Shown here: in pieces, positions 58,895 to 64,000 of the stretch
Layout: every line of letters begins with the position of its first letter
Numbering within the stretch: position 1 is the first letter of the stretch
Assembly (NCBI RefSeq): GCF_030230605.1
Contig: NZ_JASPDO010000008.1
Coordinates: 20,683-84,682, forward strand
Length of the DNA: 64,000 nt
Origin: Brevibacterium sp. UMB1308A
Lineage (GTDB): Bacteria > Actinomycetota > Actinomycetes > Actinomycetales > Brevibacteriaceae
Direction: 5' to 3'
Translations under genes and position numbers: made by a program
Notes under the pieces: generated by a model
The model's database searches: none
What the model was told of the DNA's origin: nothing
The model's input: only the letters and a program-made list of their open reading frames with translations

Positions 58895-60655
58895 GTGAAC
58901 AACCAAAAACCAAGCCCCATGCCCTTCCACAAATACAAGTCGTTCTTTGATCGCATTCAGATCGACCTGAAAGACCGCACCTGGCCAGACCAGCGGATCA
59001 CGAAGGCACCTCGGTGGCTCTCAACGGACCTGCGCGACGGTAACCAAGCGCTCATCGACCCCATGACGCCGGAGCGGAAACGTCAGATGTTTGACCTGCT
59101 GGTCAAGCTCGGTTTCAAAGAGATCGAGGTAGGGTTCCCGGCAGCCAGCCAGCACGACTTTGACTTTGTGCGCCAGATCATTGAAGAAGACGCAATTCCA
59201 GACGACGTGCGCATTTCGGTTCTGACACAAGCGCGTGAAGACCTCATCGAACGTACGGTCGAATCGCTCGTGGGGGCCAAGAAACCAACAGTCCACATGT
59301 ATAACGCCACCGCGCCGGTTTTCCGCAAAGTCGTGTTTGGTTTCAAAGGCAACGGGTACGCAGAAACCACAGACATTGCGGTGCGAGGCACGCAGGCCGT
59401 GATGAAGTACGCCGAGTCGATGCTGGGGGATGCTGACTTTGGCTACCAGTACTCGCCGGAAATTTTCGTTGACACGGAACCGCAGTTCGCCGTGGACATC
59501 GTGGGAGCCGTCATGGATCAGTGGGGTCCTGACGGAGAGCGCGACACTGTGGTGAATCTGCCTGCAACCGTAGAACGTGGAACCCCTAACACGTACGCAG
59601 ATCAGATTGAATGGTTCTGTCGCAACATCGACAACCGCGACAAGATCGCGATCTCGCTCCACCCGCACAACGACCGTGGAACCGGAGTCGCTGCGGCCGA
59701 AATGGGACTCATGGCAGGAGCCGACCGTGTAGAAGGCTGCCTGTTCGGGAACGGTGAACGGACCGGAAACCTCGACCTGGTGACGGTTGCGATGAACCTG
59801 TACACGCAAGGTGTTGACCCTGAACTCGACTTCTCGAACATCGACGAAGTCATTCACACGGTTGAACACTGCAATCAGATCGGAGTTCACGAACGCCACC
59901 CCTACGGCGGAGACTTGGTGTTCACCTCGTTCTCGGGGTCGCACCAGGACGCCATTAACAAAGCGTTTAAAGACCGTGAAAAGAAAGCCCAGGAAGCCGG
60001 CATCGCGGTCGACAACATGGAATGGGACATGCCGTACCTGCCGGTGGACCCCAAGGACTTGGGCCGTTCGTACGAAGCAGTTATTCGCGTGAACTCGCAG
60101 TCGGGCAAGGGCGGAGTCACCTACCTGCTCAAGAGCGAATACGGGCTGGACTTGCCCCGTCGCATGCAGGTCGAATTCTCGAAAGTCGTGCAAAACCGCA
60201 CAGAAGAAGGTGGAGAAGTTTCGGCTCGCGACATGTGGCAACTGTTCCGGGACGAATACCTGCCAGCCGAAGCCTCAGACATGCAGTGGGGACGATTCCG
60301 CCCCTTGAGCTTCAAGACCGAATCGCAGTCGGAAGAATTCGATTCGCGCATGACCGAACGCATTGAGCTAGCGTTTTTGGTCGACGGCCAGGAACGCTCA
60401 TATGTGGGGTATGGCAACGGTCCACTGGACGCAACCGTGAACGTCCTCAACGAGCACTTTGGCCTGGACATTCGCGTTCAGGACTACACCGAACACGCCA
60501 TTGGGGCCGGTGCCGACACTATGGCGGCAGCCTATGTTGAACTTTCCGTGGGCGACCGAGTGCTGTGGGGTGCCGGAATGCACCCGAACATCACACGGGC
60601 ATCGATCCGCGCTCTCATTTCCGCTGTTAACCGGGCAGTTCGCGACAACGCGTGA
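58895..60655 (+). CDS. leuA: 2-isopropylmalate synthase
   Basis: First committed step of leucine synthesis (2-ketoisovalerate + acetyl-CoA). 586 residues, the long LeuA form with a C-terminal allosteric domain. Seen: RWLSTDLRDGNQALIDPM (catalytic and metal site), KEIEVGFPAASQHDFDF, SLHPHNDRGTGVAAAE (metal His pair), GNGERTGNLDLVTVAMN, and a C-terminal regulatory domain after about residue 440. GTG start with SD ACGAGGAGAG that takes part in the attenuator. recO follows with overlapping GTGA. Confidence 0.97.
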   Translation: MNNQKPSPMPFHKYKSFFDRIQIDLKDRTWPDQRITKAPRWLSTDLRDGNQALIDPMTPERKRQMFDLLVKLGFKEIEVGFPAASQHDFDFVRQIIEEDAIPDDVRISVLTQAREDLIERTVESLVGAKKPTVHMYNATAPVFRKVVFGFKGNGYAETTDIAVRGTQAVMKYAESMLGDADFGYQYSPEIFVDTEPQFAVDIVGAVMDQWGPDGERDTVVNLPATVERGTPNTYADQIEWFCRNIDNRDKIAISLHPHNDRGTGVAAAEMGLMAGADRVEGCLFGNGERTGNLDLVTVAMNLYTQGVDPELDFSNIDEVIHTVEHCNQIGVHERHPYGGDLVFTSFSGSHQDAINKAFKDREKKAQEAGIAVDNMEWDMPYLPVDPKDLGRSYEAVIRVNSQSGKGGVTYLLKSEYGLDLPRRMQVEFSKVVQNRTEEGGEVSARDMWQLFRDEYLPAEASDMQWGRFRPLSFKTESQSEEFDSRMTERIELAFLVDGQERSYVGYGNGPLDATVNVLNEHFGLDIRVQDYTEHAIGAGADTMAAAYVELSVGDRVLWGAGMHPNITRASIRALISAVNRAVRDNA

Positions 60656-61380
60656 GGTTTTATCGGGATACGGGCATTGTGGTTGGCCACACCAAATTAG
60701 GTGAGGCCGACCTCATTGTCTCGATCCTGACCCGCGATCACGGTCTGATCCGTGCTGTCGCCAAAGGAGTACGGCGCACCAAAAGTCGCTTCGGGTCACG
60801 GCTCGATCTGTTCATGATGGTCGACTTCCAGGCCCATATTGGGCGCAATCTGGACATCGTCACGCAAGTGGAGCTCGTTGAACCCTTTGGGCATGGGATC
60901 GTAGGCGACTACGACGTGTTTGCCGCAGCTGCCGCCATGGCCGAAACCGCGGCGAAACTGACCGAAAACGAACCCAATACGCGCGATCAGTACCTGCTGC
61001 TGTCAGCAGCGTTACGGTCGTTGTGCAACCGGGAGCACCCACCTCGGCTAGCCCTCAACGCCTACCTGCTGCGCGCCATGCGCACAGCCGGCTGGGAGCC
61101 GGGACTCGACGCGTGCGTGAGCTGCGGGGCGCCGGGGCCTCACCGCGCGTTCTCATTCAACAGCGGGGGAGTTGTGTGCGTGGCATGCCGCACAGCAGCC
61201 GACACCAATGCGGGGGAAGACGCGACCGTGCTTCTGCACAACCTGCTCAACGCGAACTGGGCTCAGGCGCATGTTGCACAAGCACACGCGGTCAACCGGG
61301 CATCCCGTATTGTGTATGACTACGTCCAGTGGCACTTGGAACGTCGCGTGAAATCCCTCAACCTTGTGGAGGTCCAATGA
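60652..61380 (+). CDS. recO: DNA repair protein RecO
   Basis: RecF-pathway mediator that loads RecA and anneals strands. 242 residues. Seen: N-terminal OB fold with [20 protein letters not shown] and [16 protein letters not shown], then a helical domain with a zinc site Cys155/Cys158/Cys176/Cys179 (CVSCGAPG and CVAC). GTG overlaps the leuA stop and its own stop overlaps the uppS start (ATGA), so it is co-transcribed with leuA and possibly subject to the same leader. Confidence 0.94.
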   Translation: MRFYRDTGIVVGHTKLGEADLIVSILTRDHGLIRAVAKGVRRTKSRFGSRLDLFMMVDFQAHIGRNLDIVTQVELVEPFGHGIVGDYDVFAAAAAMAETAAKLTENEPNTRDQYLLLSAALRSLCNREHPPRLALNAYLLRAMRTAGWEPGLDACVSCGAPGPHRAFSFNSGGVVCVACRTAADTNAGEDATVLLHNLLNANWAQAHVAQAHAVNRASRIVYDYVQWHLERRVKSLNLVEVQ

Positions 61381-62153
61381 GCCAAGCAATTCCGCGCCAC
61401 CCTAGCGGGGCGACCCCACCGGACATCCCGGCTGACATCCTTCCCACGCACGTTGCAGTGGTGATGGACGGCAACGGTCGCTGGGCGAACGAACGCGGAC
61501 TTCCTCGAACCGAAGGCCACAAGGCAGGCGAAGCGTCCCTGCTCGACGTGATTTACGGGGCCATGGAAATCGGCGTGAAGTATTTGAGCGCCTACGCTTT
61601 CTCCACTGAAAATTGGAAACGGTCCCCAGAAGAAGTCCGGTTCCTCATGGGTTTTAACCGCGACGTGATCCGCAGGCGTAAAGAAGAACTCCACACCGCC
61701 GGGGTCCGCATCGTGTGGGCGGGACGACGAGGCCGCCTCTGGCGCTCGGTGATTAAAGAACTCGAAGACGCGCAGGAACTCACCAAGAACAACACGGCAC
61801 TCACCCTCCAGTTCTGTGTCAACTACGGTGGGCGAGCGGAACTCGTCGACGCCATGAACGCGGCTGTTGAAGACGCAATTACAGGCAAGATCAAGCCCGG
61901 CAAGCTCACGGAACGTAGCCTGCACAGCAGACTCTACAACCCCGACATTCCGGACGTTGACCTGTTCCTGAGGTCATCGGGGGAGCAACGCACCTCGAAC
62001 TTCCTCATATGGCAGTCCGCGTATGCGGAAATGGTGTTCCAAAACGTGCTGTGGCCCGATGTCGACCGGCGGACCCTGTGGGACGCGATCCTCGAGTACG
62101 CTCAGCGTGACCGGCGTTTCGGCGGGGCCGTGGATAAGCCCCAGAACACTTAG
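61377..62153 (+). CDS. uppS: Isoprenyl (polyprenyl) diphosphate synthase, cis type
   Basis: Makes the long-chain cis-prenyl diphosphate that becomes the lipid carrier of lipid II and of arabinan/teichoic precursors. 258 residues from ATG 61377. Seen: [24 protein letters not shown] with catalytic Asp31, [40 protein letters not shown] (family signatures). The first 20 residues are Pro-rich and unconserved. Stop overlaps the stop of the converging ABC remnant. Confidence 0.95.
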   Translation: MSQAIPRHPSGATPPDIPADILPTHVAVVMDGNGRWANERGLPRTEGHKAGEASLLDVIYGAMEIGVKYLSAYAFSTENWKRSPEEVRFLMGFNRDVIRRRKEELHTAGVRIVWAGRRGRLWRSVIKELEDAQELTKNNTALTLQFCVNYGGRAELVDAMNAAVEDAITGKIKPGKLTERSLHSRLYNPDIPDVDLFLRSSGEQRTSNFLIWQSAYAEMVFQNVLWPDVDRRTLWDAILEYAQRDRRFGGAVDKPQNT

Positions 62154-63388
62154 GCGAGGGTGTCCCTCCACGCGCTGTGGAGCTGCGAGAAGCGCCCGCG
62201 GGCGTGAATGAGCTCATCGGGTGTACCGTCCTCAACCACCCGACCGGCGTCGATGACTAAGACTCGGTCGGCGATCGCGACCGTGGAGAGACGGTGCGCG
62301 ATGATGATCGCCGTGCGGTCAGCAAGAACCGATTCGAGCGCTTTTTGCACGAGCCGCTCGGTGGGAATGTCCAGATGCGCTGTGGCCTCATCTAGCACGA
62401 TTACTCGCGGATCGGCCAGGAACACTCGCGCAAACGACACGAGTTGTCGCTGCCCGCAGCTTAACCGACCGCCACGTTTTTTCACATCGGTGTTGTAACC
62501 GTCCGGGAGCCCAGCCACATAGTCGTGCAGGCCCACAGCACGCGCGGCATCTTCCACCTCGGCGTCCGTGGCGTCCGGTTTACCCACGCGAATGTTGTCG
62601 GCAATCGACCCAGAAAAGAGGTACGACTCCTGCGTCACCATGACGATATTGCGGCGTAATTCAGCATCGCTGATATCGCGTATATCCACACCGTCGACGC
62701 TCACGAACCCCGCCTTGGGGTCGTAAAACCGGGCGATGAGTTTGACCAAGGTGGACTTTCCCGCACCCGTCGCACCCACCAGGGCCACCGTCTGTCCCGC
62801 GCCCACAGTGAGATTCATACGAGGAAGAACGGTCGCGCCGTCGGCATACGCGAACTCGACACCGGTCAACTCAATCCGGCGTCCCGAGGTCGTCTCCGGC
62901 AGTTCTTTCTCCGAACCCGGTCGGGTGGTCACGGTGGGGGACACGGCGAGGACCGCGGCGACCTTTTCCAACGCGGCTTTGGCCGACTGGTACAGGTTGA
63001 AGTTCTGGATCAGCTCATTCAGCGGCCCGTAAAAACGGCGAAGAGACATGAGGAATGCGGTCAGAACGCCCACCTCAGTGTGTCCCTTTATCACCATGAA
63101 CGCACCCACGAGAATCACGGCGATCTGGCACGCGTTGGTCACCAGACGGGTGAGGCCCGAGAAGGCGGCCACAGTGCGCAGAGCGTGCGCATTGGCGTCT
63201 CGGTAGCCACTGTCTTCGGTAGTGAACTTGGCCCTGCCCGCCGGTCGGCGCGCACCGGACGCAACGTCGGTGAAGACCCGTTCGCCCCCTTCCGCTTCGA
63301 GCGCGACAGATTGCGCCTTGAGCGACTCCGCTTGTGACGAGGCGGAGACACGGGTGCAGCCGATCCCCGTGGGAACCGTGCGCGTTTG
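62150..63388 (-). pseudogene. ABC exporter (TMD-ATPase type) lacking its 5' part
   Basis: 412 residues remain in an open frame with no start codon at its 5' limit (stop TAA at 63389-63391 just upstream). Normal half-exporters have about 580-600 residues, so about 170-190 residues, with roughly the first four helices, are missing. Seen: cytoplasmic loop YRDANAHALRTVAAFS, two helices, then a full ATPase: Walker A GATGAGKST, Q-loop TQESYLFSG, signature LSCGQRQ (Cys in place of Gly), Walker B VIVLDEAT, and the H-loop AHRLS. A start at ATG 63172 would give only the last helices and ATPase. Likely broken by the event that put the VOC gene and IS110 element here. Confidence 0.75.
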
Positions 63389-63417
63389 TTACACATCGTC
63401 ATCGTCGCTCTCAAGGG

Positions 63418-63434
63418 GGTCCGCACTGCGGACC
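63418..63434. terminator. Short hairpin between the VOC gene and the ABC remnant
   Basis: GGTCCGC-ACT-GCGGACC: perfect 7-bp stem with a 3-nt loop, 13 nt after the VOC stop on minus. No T-tract. Confidence 0.35.
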
Positions 63435-63446
63435 ATTCTCGGCTTG

Positions 63447-63770
63447 TCAGGCTCGAACCCAGACAGCCAACTCGTTGCCGCCGGGCTCTCGGAAGTGCAT
63501 ACGTCGTCCGCCTGGGAAGTCGAAGGGTTCGACAGTAATCGTCCCACCCGCGGCTTCGATGTCGGCCCGGACGGTCGTCAGGTCATCTACCTCGAGAACC
63601 ACCAGCGGCGCTGCGGGTGCCTCGCCCGCATCACCCTGGAAACCGAGCGTTTGCTCTGCTCCCAACTGCACGTCTGTGTATTGGGGCCCGTACGCCAGAT
63701 GCTCCAAGGTGAACGCGTCTTTGAAAAACTGGGCGGACGCGTTTGCGTCGTTGGAAGGGAACTCGATCAT
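63447..63770 (-). CDS. Single-domain VOC (glyoxalase-like) protein
   Basis: 107 residues: one VOC domain, MIEFPSNDANASAQFFKDAF at the start, LVVLEVDDLTTVRADIEAAGG in the middle, and MHFREPGGNELAVWV at the end. Substrate unknown; glyoxalase, fosfomycin- or bleomycin-type resistance and lyases share this fold. ATG with GAGG 6 nt upstream. It sits between the truncated ABC gene and the IS110 end, so it may be recently acquired or the survivor of a rearrangement. Confidence 0.8.
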   Translation of the reverse strand: MIEFPSNDANASAQFFKDAFTLEHLAYGPQYTDVQLGAEQTLGFQGDAGEAPAAPLVVLEVDDLTTVRADIEAAGGTITVEPFDFPGGRRMHFREPGGNELAVWVRA

Positions 63771-63856
63771 GGTGAGCCTCGTCAGGCCCCTTATGCTATG
63801 GGCGGAGTCAGAAGAAGTTCAAGTCCCTTTGCGTGGTGTAACGGTTCTTCGGGCTG

Positions 63857-64000
63857 CTTGTAAGGGGGGTGTCCCTATGGTGTTTGTCAAGCCGCGGTCG
63901 GGGTGCGGGGTTCGTATAGCGTACCTGTTTTCATCATCGCGTACATGACGTTTAGTCGGCGCCGGGCTAGGCACATGATCGCTGCGTTATGGCGCTTCCC
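63857..64000 (-). mobile_element. 3' end of an IS110-family insertion element, running off the window
   Basis: The minus strand holds the end of a transposase (63887-64000) followed by CAAACACCATAGGGACACCCCCC, which resembles the short right ends I recall for actinobacterial IS110 elements. IS110 elements have no inverted repeats, so the boundary at 63857 is a guess. Most of the element lies beyond the window. Confidence 0.6.
63887..64000 (-). CDS. IS110-family transposase, C-terminal 37 residues only (cut by window)
   Basis: Reading inward from the last base: GKRHNAAIMCLARRRLNVMY, then AMMKTGTLYEPRTPTAA and TGA at 63887-63889. The RHNAA-LARRR-MYAMM-DGT/TGT-YEPR pattern is the typical C-terminus of the transposase_20 part of DEDD transposases of IS110. 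It was too short to show as a longer open frame. Confidence 0.85.
   Translation of the reverse strand, partial: GKRHNAAIMCLARRRLNVMYAMMKTGTLYEPRTPTAA

Noticed and set aside
59021..60241. 406-codon open frame antisense to leuA
   Set aside because: It mirrors the strong codon bias of leuA, has no family resemblance and lies entirely within a real gene.
63810..63860. tRNA-like pieces (GTTCAAGTCC and GTGGTGTAACGG) next to the IS110 end
   Set aside because: The T-stem does not pair and the order of D-arm and T-arm pieces is wrong; no cloverleaf can be drawn.

Overview
The window (64 kb, roughly 57-58 % GC by eye) is a chromosomal segment of an actinobacterium. Signature genes are wag31/divIVA, sepF, sepH, a mycothiol-type cydDC fusion, DUF3000/DUF3071/DUF3093/DUF3710/DUF4192/DUF4193 proteins, HemQ-type haem synthesis, a Lys/Thr/Ala-tailed principal sigma factor, and a dcw cluster without ftsA. 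Gene order and moderate GC suggest order Micrococcales; a cellulomonad/Jonesia-like relative is a guess. Many genes start with GTG or TTG, and several lack a Shine-Dalgarno (SD) sequence and have a TAGANT-like -10 box 6-8 nt before the start codon, as expected for leaderless mRNAs.

Layout: (1) 1-9.6 kb, division and cell wall: murD (5' cut by the window), ftsW, murG, murC, ftsQ, ftsZ, pgeF, sepF, yggT, wag31. (2) 9.7-16.5 kb: lspA, rluD, dnaE, hisD, nrdR. (3) 16.7-24.9 kb: OGG-fold protein, HelD-like helicase and spermidine-synthase-like protein on minus; DUF4192 and sigA on plus; VOC protein and lipoprotein amidase on minus. (4) 24.9-33.1 kb: topoisomerase subunit B, then cydA-cydB-cydDC for the bd oxidase and its assembly. 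(5) 33.1-38.2 kb: sepH, ferrochelatase, small conserved proteins, dut, DUF3710, OB-fold protein. (6) 38.2-42.8 kb: two RCK/TrkA proteins, a KimA-like APC transporter, RNA methyltransferase. (7) 43-49.3 kb: aconitase, a TPM-domain gene interrupted by an in-frame TGA, dxs. (8) 49.3-54.8 kb: RNase D, DUF3000, the haem operon hemE-hemY-hemQ (with the ferrochelatase at 34 kb this gives the coproporphyrin route), msrB. (9) 54.9-62.2 kb: hydrolase, RibD-like reductase, L,D-transpeptidase-like protein, secreted membrane-anchored protein, leuA with a leader peptide, recO, uppS. (10) 62.2-64 kb, a degraded edge: 5'-truncated ABC exporter, small VOC gene and the 3' end of an IS110-family element.

No rRNA, tRNA or CRISPR array was seen. 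The strongest non-coding signals are the leuA leader with mutually exclusive helices, a perfect 19-bp inverted repeat over the msrB stop codon, the operator-like palindrome before acnA, and the octamer CCGAGGTG, which I counted 32 times by eye in both orientations. No large unknown multi-gene system is evident; most of the window is conserved core genome.
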